The position numbers and the translations under genes are program-made. This document shows, in pieces, positions 12,619 to 23,151 of a DNA stretch of 64,000 nt. Numbering within the stretch: the first letter of the stretch is position 1; every line of letters starts with the position of its first letter. This stretch comes from Lepidurus packardi. Taxonomy: Eukaryota; Arthropoda; Branchiopoda; Notostraca; Triopsidae. A model generated the notes under the pieces. That model did no database searches. It saw nothing but the letters and a program-made list of their open reading frames with translations, and was not told where the DNA came from. The stretch lies in contig JAKZAN010000057.1 of NCBI GenBank assembly GCA_023053545.1, positions 124,001 through 188,000 on the forward strand, written 5' to 3'.

Positions 12619-12867
12619 ATGGCTGAAGGTTTCGACGAGAGCGTTTATTTTGATAGAAGCCCCTTTGTAGAGGATGAAGGGACGGAATTGGACCAGGCTT
12701 TTGTCATTCCTGTGCCAATAGTTGCGTGTGCTCAGGCCTACCAGTTTGAGCCATATAGGGCTCAAAGGTTGCCAATGCCAAACCCACGTGCCAGTGTTAG
12801 TGTTTCAACATCACTTGTAGTAGGGATCCCGGAATCGAGCGCAGCGCCCTCTGTCAATGTGCTATAG
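12619..12867 (+). CDS. Small ORF of unknown function
   Basis: The ATG at 12619 opens an 82-codon frame starting MAEGFDESVYFDRSPF with a YQFEPYR motif. A similar short motif occurs at the start of some animal proteins often found with repeated genes, but I cannot assign it. It follows the CRE-containing terminal region by about 70 bp, so transcription from that end is plausible. It could be the first exon of a gene whose other exons are lost. Confidence 0.35.
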   Translation: MAEGFDESVYFDRSPFVEDEGTELDQAFVIPVPIVACAQAYQFEPYRAQRLPMPNPRASVSVSTSLVVGIPESSAAPSVNVL

Positions 12868-13976
12868 GAAAACTGTTATGGGACCGCGCTGTAATTAAAG
12901 AGTAGTTTCTAGGGCTGCGTGTATCGGACATCTACGTTCAATATCTTATAATTTGCAGGAGACATACGCGCACGTTTTTATGTAGAAATGGTTCGTGTCG
13001 TCCTCTGGTCTCGATTTTTTATACCCTAAAACACCAAAAAAACCGCTAAAAAATGTAGTAAACAAACCTTACGTTTGGACGACACGTACGAAACTTGCTC
13101 ACAAGATAGCGCTTGGGTAGCTGAATCCACTGGAAAAGGTTTCAGGCTTGTCGGACACACGCAGCTATTTCAGGAATTATTTTAGTAAAACAGCTGACGC
13201 TCCCTTTAACTTTTCCCACCCACTTCACCACCCCCTGCCGTAGAGCGTGACTCCGCCCCCTGCTAAGAGGAGGGACTGGAGTATAGAAGAAGAAGAAAAG
13301 AAACGGGAAAGAGGGACAAGGGAAAACGGTGAAGTAAACAAACCGTGGCAAGGTCGTTGCTTAGAAAAGAGTTTTCATTGCAAAGTTCCTGCATTCAGAA
13401 CTAAACTAACGCACGAGTTTGACTGTTTAAATTATCTAAGTGTGCAGTTTCATAAAGAAGAGGCCAATAAATCCTTCCGTTTGTTTCTGCGTAAGTAATT
13501 TCTCATTTTTCTCCAAAATGGCAAAATGATATGGAAAGTATATGCCGTTAAAAATTTGTAAGGCTATTTTTCGTCGTGGATTGCTTTGTTATATGTTACG
13601 TTTTCCTGAACTTATTGATTTTAACATATCGAAGCTTCACAGACATATATACATCATGCATATTGTAGACTATTTAGCGTTACCCAGGTTGCACCACGAG
13701 GAGGCAGTCTACGTTGCAACCCAACATATTTAAGTATATTATAACAACAGGTACCATAACTTGTATATTATAACATACCTATATATGTTGACACTTGGTC
13801 TTGCTTCTAACTTCCATGTAGCTTCAAGAAAGAATTTGCTTACATCGATCTGCCAGGAAAATGTTTGTCATAGCATATATAATATATATTAAAAATCATT
13901 TATGTGCCTTACCTTTGAAAGCGTCATCGCCGGTTTCAGATGGCAGACACAAGTGGAGCTATGTTATATTGGAAGC
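12868..13976. other. Transposon internal non-coding region
   Basis: No recognisable gene. It has a few short frames without recognised motifs, an A/G-rich patch near 13260-13330 and AT-rich sequence at 13730-13900. It lies 3' of the minus-strand transposase gene. Confidence 0.5.
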
Positions 13977-16900
13977 TTACAGAAATCGTACATCTCCTTC
14001 GATGTAGTCTTTCAATACGGGAAATTCATATCTTCCATCGTCAAATACCTCATCTTCGTCGTTGCAGTCTTTAAATTCCTCACCTTCTGGCAAGTAGCAA
14101 ACGACAAATTTGGTGTCCGTACCTTTGTCACCGCCCTGTCCAAAGCCCACAATCTTCCCGTTGTACCATATTTCCTTGCCGCACTTATGGACGAATAAGT
14201 GGGCTATCTTCATCATGATGCATTCGTTTGGGTGTGGCGTGACGATCTTCAAATCGTTCGGGAAGTCGGAAGCCAAGTCTTCAATTTCAACCAACTCCCG
14301 TGGTTTATCATCGTAGCGAATGACTGGCTTGACCGCGTTTTTCTTCCGTTTCTCTGCTACGACAGTGCCATGGAACCATTGGTGAGTTCCTTTCTTCACC
14401 TCCCATCGGTGCTTGATTCTTTTACCCAAAAAGGATTGCTCAGAATTTGACGTGAAAGGTGTGGGCGTGGGCGCAGAAGTTGATGTCGGTCCGGGCCTTG
14501 GCGGTCGTACGCGTTTTTCGGCTTTTGAAATACCTGCAATCAGGCGATCTTTCACTTCTTTTAAGCTACACGCGTCCGCGAGGTGGATAATTTCTTCCTG
14601 ATCATCAGCAAAACTCTTCGAAGGCACATGGGGTAGCGACTTCAAGTTGTCAACTAAATCATTTAGCGAAAGTCTTTTGCCGTTCGCAGAGAGGTTTAGT
14701 AATTTGTTTTTCATCCCCAGGACCTGTCGGCGGAATTTGAGTTGGGTCGTTATAGCATTGAGATGGTCTTTCTTGGCAATGGCATTCATTTTGCTGTCAA
14801 GCTCTGAAATCTGCCAAAGTCCACCCCAGTTCGCTAGGTCCAAGGTTAATTGCTCCTTGGCAGCTTGTTTTCGTTCGTCCCTCTTCTGCTTATCAGACTC
14901 GCGATTATATTGGATCTCTAACCGTGTCGCAATCATTTGAGCCATTCGTTTTCGCTGAAAATCTCGAGTTTTTGTCACGCGTTTTCTTGCGAAGGCGAAA
15001 AGACGTTCTCGTTTCTCATCTGATTGGAGTTGAAGCCAATTTCCTAAGTATAAAATTTAATTGCTTCCCTTTCAAATTAATTTTCAGTTTATATTACCTG
15101 TTTTGTTCTTATTGAACATGATGATTGCTTCCAGGCAAAAAATTGAGGCATTAGGTTTCTCTCTCATTAATCTGTCGAGCATCCCAAAATCCCGCTCCAC
15201 GCCGACATTCGTAAGAGGGACACTAGATGTTTGGTGCCGTTTGTAGGGTTCCATATTTTCATGGATTCCATTTTCCAAATGGTCACCGAGAAGATGTTCA
15301 ATAGTAGAGACAAATGCAGCAGCGATGCATTCGACGATACTCTTGGTTATTTCGTCGAGATTCTCAGATGGGGCGAATAGGGCTTCGGAAATCGGATCCT
15401 TTTTTTCCTCCCCAAAAAGGAAAAAATCCCCCTTCAAGACTTCACTTGCATCGTTGGCTATGTCTTTGCATTTCGCAAGAAGTGCTTTGTATTCTGACGC
15501 AATGTCAGCAATGTGCTTCGTCTCAACGATCTTCCTCCACAGTGGACCTGTAATCCTTTTATCCACAATGCCGAATGCTCGGAAACCTGCCAAAATCTCG
15601 GGTACGGACAAGTCCGCTACAATCGTTTCTGTGAGGTTGTTGGTAACGAAAGCACCATTTTTGAAAAAGTCTACGAGTACCCCGGTGTGGTACAGGTAGT
15701 AAATCCCCGCTCCGTTGTGGAAAACCACATTAAATCGGTTGCCTTGAAATGGTTGAATGGGCAAAGATGTTATACCGAATGGTTCGCGTGAACAAAATAG
15801 GGCGAATGGAGCCGCTTTCCCGCTTTTATCTGAGCCTTTTGCGCGGGGGTGAAGGCACTTTACAATGTTAAAAATAGCTTGCACTGTGGCGCTGTTTGTT
15901 CCCGATCTATATGAGAAAGGTAACTTTGATGCTCCAAATGGAAGATCATCATAAATTAGCTCCTCGTAAACTGCAACGCTAAGGTTTGCCTTGTCGGCAA
16001 ATGCTACCAAAACGTGCAATCCACAGAAGAAGTTGTTCATTTGCGCAAGCGATTCCTTTTCAAGTGTGTCAAGTTCATTCCAGTGCTCCGTTACCTCTGG
16101 CAAAATCTCCTCTCGGTATTTTTGGAACGCAACATTGATGTTTTTTTGAACGATATGTCTATCACTCATTGTGTTTTTGATGTTTGCGATAGCTCTCTGC
16201 ACAAAATCTGGATTACTGGCGTTTTGGCCTGCGTGGGTTTCTCCAATTCGTGCAAGGATAGACTTGAGCTCTTCGAGGTATGTCTTCGCCGTCCCGTCAG
16301 CCGTATCAACCAGTCCTGTTAAAGAAATACGTAAAAAATTAAAATATAATTACTTATTAACTTTGAAAGATAGTTTAATTCATTACCCAGCATCAAACTC
16401 GTCCCCTCGTCTGTGGTGATATCATACGCTGCGTAGTGAACTCCGGATTTCGTGGTCCCATCGCTGCCCAATGTTGCATGGCTTGAACCCAACACCTCTT
16501 CGGCCACCTGGACCTGGGAAATCTCTCTTCCAGCCAGTATTGCATCCGCTGCGAAAGTGGCACCAGGTAGTCTAGGTGCTGAAATACCTGCGAGATTCTG
16601 CAAAACGATCTGTATTACGTTCCGCATTTGCTTCGTGGATACACCTAGGGCGCTCAGCTGTGCGTATGTCATAGCCGTCTTGTTCGAGTATGATTTTCCG
16701 TCGATTAGAACATTACGTTTTCCTTGAAGGGCTTCTGCAAGATCTTCCTTTGTCCTTTCATTTTCGACTTCAAGAGATTGCAGTGTGGCTCTAAGTTGAA
16801 AATTTTCTTGGCGCAGACGTAACACATTATGGCTGTTATTAGTATCCTTTAGCATTTTAATGGTGTTACGCATATATAACATTTTGTTGATAATACGCTT

Positions 16901-17703
16901 ATTTTGCGTTTTGTTGGACTTTTGGCTTTCATTTTGGGTTCTTGCGTCGAGCAAATTAAAAGCTATGAATAAGTTGGGATAAGTTTCTCGAGTAGCATTG
17001 GGATGGTTGCGTTCCCAACTGCTTCACTAACGAGGCTATCGTGATATCTCTTCTAGTTAATTTCCGATTACATTTCCGATTTTCCGATATTTTTTCTGCT
17101 AATAATTTTTGGACTCTTCTTTTCCTAGTTTCGTCCGCAGCGATATCGTTCAGTTTCCTTTTCGGTGTAGGAGTGGAACACACCGAAGGTGTGAACAGGT
17201 TGACAGCTAATGAACTACAACTTGGATTTGAGGATGATTTGGGGAGATAAAACGCTTCTTTGGTGAATATCTCAATCCTTTTCGCTGCTAGAATTGGGTC
17301 TGGACAGGATCGTTTTGGGTCTGGACAGGATCGTCTGGACAAGCCTTGCAGTCTTTCGTATTCTCTCTGCTTCCGTGTAATTTTCTGCTTTAGGGCATGC
17401 ACACTGTTTTCGACAAACGGGACACCAAATGCGCCATACAGAGCCTTTGTAAAATCTACAAATGTGACCCGGGATAAGGATTGATCTTTGTTAAGCTGCA
17501 AAATGAACTCATTTGTCAGCAGAGCGAGAGGCAAATTATTAGTACGCCCTGCTAAAATATTCTCCAAATTGACGTTCACATTGTCGAGCAATTCAACATG
17601 TGCTACGTCCACTTCGCCTAAGAAAATTCCAAATTATGTAATTTACGAATGTTTATAAAAGAATATAATTACCAATTGCGAGCTCGGAAGAAGTGGATGC
17701 CAT
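13977..17703 (-). pseudogene. Putative transposase of the TTAA element, four exons, frameshifted
   Basis: Exons: 17703-17673 (MASTSSELAI), 17617-16387, 16315-15098 and 15043-13977, with introns of 54-71 nt. Visible blocks are a coiled-coil/basic region; LGSDGTTKSGVHYAAYDI, a plausible first catalytic Asp block; MSDRHIVQKN; NNFFCGLHVLVAFAD; VGVERDFGMLDRL, with a late acidic residue; and a C-terminal region ending EGDVRFL. The layout suggests an RNase-H-like DDE transposase, but no superfamily name is secure. In exon 2 the conserved reading moves through three frames: near 17040 into DSLVSEAVGNATIPMLLEKL, then near 16985 into LFIAFNLLDARTQNESQ, so at least two indels are present. A short tandem repeat (CRSCPDPKRSCPDP) is visible near 17300. 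Confidence 0.6.
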
Positions 17704-18457
17704 ACTTAATTCACGATAATCAGAAATTCAACAAAATTCAATCGTCCGGGACTTGCTTGCACTGTAACGTGGGTAATGCCCTCATGGGGTGAAGAAGTAT
17801 TTCGTGCTACCTCCAACATCCTCGGCGGTTATGTAAACAATATTGCGCCGTTTTCAAATTTTTTAAGCGTGCACAGTTCACGCAAAAAGTTCATTGTTGA
17901 GCTATTACAGGTTAAGTTATATCTCCATAATACTTAGAATTGGCATTGCGTGGAGCTTTTATGTGTATTCAGAAGACGGTACAAGAATTGGTAAAAAAAT
18001 CGATTTATTTAAATTATTAAGCCTATCTGTTCATTGTGCAAGCATGGGCGCCACGTGTATTCATACATGCGCGGTGTTTTCCTTTTTCACTCTCTTTCAG
18101 TCAATCCGGTTTCTCCCGAGTTCGCTGTCCTGGGACCTCCCTTTTCTCCTTCCGCCATATACCGCCTTTCCAACACGACACCCGACCCCCTCATCCCTGC
18201 ACCCGCTGGGTTGTCTGCGGTCTCATTCCTCATAACATCGCTTTACACAGTGGCTTATGGGCCTTCAAGACAGACTTTCCCTTATAAGAAACGCAAGGTT
18301 TTTATTTTACTGTGACTTAATTATAAAAGGAAATCGATTGGGGTTTTCAAATATTGTATTCTTTCAAGAAAACACACATTGTGATATTTTTTTATTTCCA
18401 TAAGGTGAATTTGAAAAAAATTCCGGGATCCCTACTAAACTTTAGTAAAGGTACTAT
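17704..18457. other. Intergenic region between transposase and THAP genes
   Basis: About 750 bp separates the 5' end of the transposase gene from the 3' end of the THAP gene, both on the minus strand. It includes a pyrimidine-rich patch at 18060-18240. No gene is supported; the transposase promoter is expected near 17710-17880. Confidence 0.45.
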
Positions 18458-19327
18458 TCAGGGTTTCTGAGGTAAAGGTACTGCTTCTTGGAAGCGGGTT
18501 CTTTTCCTACATAGTTTCTTCAATTTAGAACATTTGATATGCATTGGTATCCTATTTACCGGCAAAAGTAGCCCGTCTTCAGGAAACTGACAAGAGAAGT
18601 CTTGGGTCGTCATACCGGAGAACTGACAAGAAAAGTCTGCCGTTTCAACTCCGGAAAATTGACAAGAGAAATCTTTCATGGTAGCTTCGGCCAAAGTCTC
18701 TTCTTCTTCATTGTTTTCCAGATTTACTTCGAGAAACGACTCCATATTAATTGCGGGTGTCGACTCAGAAAAAACTAAGTCAAGCACCGAGTCTGACGTA
18801 CAAGTGCTTGTGGCAACTGTTGGGACAGAACTTGTACTTTCGCCTTGAAGCAGCAATTCTTGGATAATCTAAAACGTGCATATGTCATTACCCTATTTTG
18901 TCTTCAAACGTTGGAGTATATTTACGTTATGGCGTTGTCTTTTCTCAATAGCTGAGGTTTTCCGAGGTTTGGGTGGACTTCGCAGCCCAGACACAGTAGC
19001 CGGCCTATCAAACTTAGTAGGGATAGCGGTTGGCAACAAACTCCTACCACGCCTTTTAGCCCGAAATCCCATTGCTAACTGTCGATCAACACTACCGTCA
19101 AATTGATCTTCGGTGAAGTGATCACCACAGAGAGACGCCGATTTACATGTGGCTTCCACAAAATCAGCCCTAGTCCTTTGCACTTGCAACACCCATTGCC
19201 GTCTTCTTTCTGCGTCTTTTGGGAATGTATATATCCCTACACCAGATCTTCCACTGTTATTGCAACCGTAAGCAACACAATAGTTACCACTATGGTTATT
19301 TGTCTTTGATGGCAGATTACTTGCCAT
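18458..19327 (-). CDS. THAP zinc-finger protein with DFSCQFSG repeats
   Basis: Exon 1 (19327-18926) encodes an N-terminal THAP domain: C-x4-C (CVAYGC), a conserved W, C-x2-H (CGDHF) and a closing RP motif. THAP domains bind DNA and occur in P-element-type transposases and in cellular factors. A 57-nt phase-0 intron leads to exon 2 (18868-18458), which is acidic and holds three copies of DFSCQF(S/P). The frame is open across both exons. The gene lies next to the right terminus of the TTAA element, so the protein may be its terminal-repeat-binding subunit, separate from the catalytic subunit; this is inference. Confidence 0.75.
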
Positions 19328-19415
19328 TTTTTCCACTAAAAATCACACAGCACAGAGGAAGCCTACACAAAGCCAGTGTATACGAAGCGCCCGTAAGCCA
19401 CAACTCTAGCGCTGT

Positions 19416-19435
19416 TCCCGTTATTGACGTCACGG
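19416..19435. promoter_or_regulatory. Subterminal CRE-containing repeat, right copy
   Basis: This is the inverted copy of the 20-bp block at 12531-12550, with TGACGTCA at 19425-19432, about 90 bp upstream of the THAP start. The position fits a promoter for the THAP gene. Confidence 0.55.
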
Positions 19436-21717
19436 TTCTAGTGGCGGGAAAATTGCCAAAACTTCGCAAGCCAATAACTCGGAAACGGTTAGTCGGAAAA
19501 ATTTGAAACAAATTTTCCCGTTCTTAGAATAATGTGTACAATAAAAATCCATCAAATATCAATACTCTATGTCCGAGGCGATTGCCCTTTAAGTATCTGT
19601 GAAAACCGATAAACCGAATCCAAATAATCTGTTGTTTCTAGGAATTACGATGGACATTTCATCTGTCAAGCATTGGAGCATTACGGGCAAGACATTGACA
19701 TTATCCCCAAATCCATGGAAAAGTTCTTGACTTTTAAAGTTGATAACGTTCGCTTTCTGGACAGTCTTCAATTTATGAACACTAGTTTGGAACGTTGGGC
19801 TCAAGTTCTCTTGAAAAAGGGGCTCCACTCCTTTCAATGTTTGAACCGTGCGGCTGCGGTAGCAGGGAATCAAGAGAAACTCAAACTCTTAGCGCGCAAA
19901 GGGATATTTCCCTACGAGTTCATGACTAGTCTGACAGCTCTCGATTTACCACATTTACCATCCCAACTGGCCTTTTTCTCCACCCTAACTGGTTGCTCAG
20001 TTTCAGATGAGGATTACATTCATGCACAAAACGTTTGGGATACTTTCCAATGTCGCACATTACGCGACTATCACAACTTGTATTTAGAGTGTGATGTCCG
20101 CATTCTAGCCGACTGCTTTTCCACCTTACGTCAAACAACCTATCACCATTCGGGTTTGGATGTAGCCCATTTTTACAGCATTTCGCATTTTAGCTGGAAC
20201 GCCTGTTTGTACACAACGGGGGTGACGATGGAACTTATGACCGATGTAACCATGCATAGTATGGTTAAACAAAACGTGCGAGGGGGGCTAACCATGGTGT
20301 CCCAACGTCATGCTGTAGCCAATTTACCAGACTTGCCGCATTATGATCCTACACGCCCTAATAGCTCCATCGAATATATCGATGCTAACAACTTGTATGG
20401 ATGGGCGATGGTTCAAGCTTTACCCACCGATGGAATTTGCTGGTTATCAACCAAAGAATGCCCCAGTTTGAACGAAATCCTCTCGTTAACCCCAGATTCG
20501 CTCTATGGTTATGCCCTACTAGTCGACATGGAATATCCTGCCCATTTACACGAAGAACACGACGATTTTCCCTTTATGTCTCGCAAAGAACAAATAACAT
20601 GGGATATGCTAAGCCCCGCAATCCAAGAGCATTATCTGAAGGATGGGAAAACATTTCCCTCTCGTGCTGAAAAACTATGTGTCACCTTAAACGCTAAAGA
20701 AAAATATCTGATTCATTACAGAATGTTGCAGCTGGCTTTAAGTCACGGATTGTTAGTGATCCGAATGCATGGTGGTATCAGATTTCGTCAGACAACGCTG
20801 TTTCAGCCCTACATCGAATGCAACACCGCTTTGCGAGCTGCCGCCACCAATGACGCTGATCGTGAATCATTCAAACTGATGAATAATTCCATCTTTGGTA
20901 AAATCATTCTAACTTAAACTCATACTTTTGACTAACCTTCGGTTAACATTTCAGGTAAAACTGTAGAAAACGTAGACAACCGAGTCAACATCTACGTAAT
21001 AAACAACGAGAAAACTCTTGTGAGTTTAACAGCAGTCCAGCCTTCAGCCATGCACGACGCATTTCGAATGATTTAGCACTCATCCAGATGAGAAAAACCG
21101 ACGTTTTTTATAACAAACCAATCCTTGTAGGTTTTGCAATATTGGAATTAGCCAAAATGCATATGTACGATTTCCACTACAACATTATTCGCCCACATTT
21201 TGGTTCGCGCTGCCGCTTGGTTTTTACCGATACCGACAGTTTTTGCTACAGTGTGGAAAGCCCTACCGGATTCTGGGAAGAGATGCGTCATCGTCTAACC
21301 ACCCACTTTGATACCTCCAACCAACATCCATCCAGTCCATATTACTATGCTGACAACGATAAACGTCTAGGCATGTTTAAGAACGAGGCTGGACAAAACC
21401 GTATTGTGGAAATTGTAGCTTTACGACCCAAACTCTATTGTATACGTTTTGACACGGGTGAAGAACGACGAAAGGCCAAGGGCACTACCCGAGAAGCCAC
21501 CCGTCGTGAATTATCGTTAGACCTTTACCGTCAAGTGTTGTATGGTGAGCGCAGCGAGGTATATACTACCAATACCACTCTCCGCTCATTCAACCATCAA
21601 ATTTATACTTATCAAACTCGTAAATTGTCATTGTCTGCTCTTGATGATAAACGTTTCTGGCTCCCAGATCTTGTTACCAGTCACGCTTACGGATATTGTA
21701 ATGAAGATGATGAATAA

Positions 21718-21970
21718 AGTTTAAATTGTGTCTATAACCCATGTCTAGTTTAGTTGTCACTCAACCTTTGAAGCTGCAAGATGGTTCATGATAAAAGATT
21801 TGGGAAGAAATGGCGCACTCGCTGTCGACAGGTTGCCACGCAAACCCTTCAAACTCTAGCTGAATGGTTGTCGATTATGACGCGTCTTATTTTAGCCTTT
21901 AAAGTGCGATCTTCGAGTGGGTAAACCTTTAGTCGCACACTGGCTTTGGAGGTAAACAGACAACGAGAGG
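21718..21970. other. Polinton intergenic spacer
   Basis: Between the polymerase stop and the next small gene. No ORF or motif was recognised. Confidence 0.5.
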
Positions 21971-22348
21971 ATGTGTCTTAAACAGGTGAAGAAATACAAA
22001 CCTTATTTGAAAACTTTATGTCGCTGTCAGCCCAAACTCCGTCAAATTATCCTTCAGAACGCTGACCGACCCCTTATTAACGTTATTTGCGAAATCATCT
22101 TGAATTTAGTCAAGGGTGTTATCCCTCTTCAGGAAAAAGAGAAACAAAAGCTACGTCGTTTCAAGTCTATTCTTCGAGATTTGGCTCAATCCAAACAGAG
22201 TTTCCGCTATCGTCATAAACGAATAGTACAGAAGGGTGGAGGATTTATTTTAAACGTACTTAACCCCGCTTTAGCTTTTTTACGTCGCCATGGCCAAAGC
22301 AGCGCGTCCCATGCAGTTAGTGCCGCTAGACATAGCCAACAAAATTGA
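21971..22348 (+). CDS. Small basic Polinton protein
   Basis: A 125-aa basic protein with a KQVKKYKPYLKTL start, cysteines and the block RIVQKGGGFILNVLNPALAF. Similar small proteins with a charged helical body and a QKGGF-hydrophobic end accompany capsid genes in Polintons and adintoviruses (from memory). Function is unknown; a virion role is inferred. Its 3' end overlaps the next gene by 59 nt in another frame. ATG is at 21971. Confidence 0.65.
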   Translation: MCLKQVKKYKPYLKTLCRCQPKLRQIILQNADRPLINVICEIILNLVKGVIPLQEKEKQKLRRFKSILRDLAQSKQSFRYRHKRIVQKGGGFILNVLNPALAFLRRHGQSSASHAVSAARHSQQN

Positions 22349-23150
22349 TCAAGTTTTGCATCGGGAATCGCAGTCTGCCATAAAACCGCCCCCCAGTTTC
22401 AAACTAACAGAATTTTATCGGGCGGAAGAGGAAATGCGGAATATTCTCAATAATCCTGAATTAAGCATTGAGAATAAGTTGCACCTGTTTGAAAAAACGT
22501 TTCAACACTACAAGGCTGCTCACCCAGGTCATGAGAGGGCTGCATCGTTAACACATGTTTCTTTACCCTCTGTTCCCACGGTTCCATCTTTAAAACATGG
22601 GGGTGTTGAGAGCGATTTAACACCCACACGTGTAAACGCCACTCGCAGCTTTTCACTACAACCTTTTCAAACACCAATTAATAACATTTCTAAACCCGAC
22701 ATGTATGACAGTCCATTGCAGTCAAGTGTTGAAGAGACCCCCAGCGTTACCCAATTTATGGTTAAAGTGGACGACCAATATCGTGAGAAAGCGTTGACAG
22801 CTAGCGAGTATCTTACAAAACCTGAATATGCACACATAATTACAGTTAATCCTGACAGTACTCTAAAACTATATGGGGAAACTATAGAAAACAGCCATGT
22901 GTCAGATTACATGAGAGATCTCTTTTCACACAGCAAGGGTCGCTTTTTACCTCGAATGGATGATTTTTCACGCGCGTTAGCTGATATTAATTTTCCCACC
23001 CAGCTTATTGTTAAAGAGAAACGGCTAAAAGAGATTGAACGTTTGAAACTGCTCCATTCGCGCGGTATCACTCCACCCAGCCCTAGAGTCACCCGATCGT
23101 ATAAACGCGCTCGAGCTGGATCAAGTCCTCAGTGGCAAAATTTAGCTTGA
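22290..23150 (+). CDS. Uncharacterised Polinton protein (286 aa)
   Basis: Starts MAKAARPMQLVPLDIANKID, with a helical N-terminal segment (EEEMRNILNNPELSIENKL) and a basic C-terminus. Proteins of this layout occur between polymerase and integrase in many Polintons; no enzymatic motif is visible. It overlaps the upstream gene, and one base separates its stop from the integrase ATG, so it sits in a tightly packed cassette. Confidence 0.65.
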   Translation: MAKAARPMQLVPLDIANKIDQVLHRESQSAIKPPPSFKLTEFYRAEEEMRNILNNPELSIENKLHLFEKTFQHYKAAHPGHERAASLTHVSLPSVPTVPSLKHGGVESDLTPTRVNATRSFSLQPFQTPINNISKPDMYDSPLQSSVEETPSVTQFMVKVDDQYREKALTASEYLTKPEYAHIITVNPDSTLKLYGETIENSHVSDYMRDLFSHSKGRFLPRMDDFSRALADINFPTQLIVKEKRLKEIERLKLLHSRGITPPSPRVTRSYKRARAGSSPQWQNLA

Positions 23151-23151
23151 A

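Larger units (their letters stand above)
12355..19588. mobile_element. DNA transposon of unassigned superfamily, TTAA duplication, 7234 bp
   Basis: TTAA at 12351-12354 and 19589-19592 flanks inverted ends AGGGCAATAGCC and GGCGATTGCCCT. Imperfect inverted similarity continues inward, including a 20-bp block at 12531-12550 and its complement at 19416-19435. Inside are a multi-exon minus-strand transposase-like gene, a minus-strand THAP-domain gene and a short plus-strand ORF. TTAA duplications are typical of piggyBac, but the encoded protein shows no piggyBac signature I recognise. Removal restores a 54-nt polymerase intron with both splice sites intact. Confidence 0.88.
10422..21717 (+). pseudogene. 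POLB: Polinton protein-primed DNA polymerase B, spliced, frameshifted
   Basis: Exon 1 (10422-12349) includes the Polinton N-terminal block with RCGNQCFVYAV, a C2H2-like finger (YCLKCLNAF...H..YC) and the exonuclease motif IAFADFESLL, and ends FHNL. Exon 2 starts at 19642 with NYDGHFICQAL and carries polymerase motif A (IDANNLYGWAM) and the start of motif B (LMNNSIFG). A 57-nt intron (20898-20954) leads to exon 3 with KTVENV and motif C (FTDTDSFCYSV). The product copies the element from a protein primer. The first intron would be 54 nt but carries a 7.2-kb transposon. In exon 3 the frame from the splice site hits TAG at 21074, while conserved sequence continues in another frame (ISNDLALIQM onward), implying an indel near 21055. 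Family identity is very secure; this copy is probably non-functional. Confidence 0.92.

Noticed and set aside
12351-19592. piggyBac element
   Set aside because: TTAA duplication fits, but neither the terminal sequence nor the encoded transposase matches piggyBac features.
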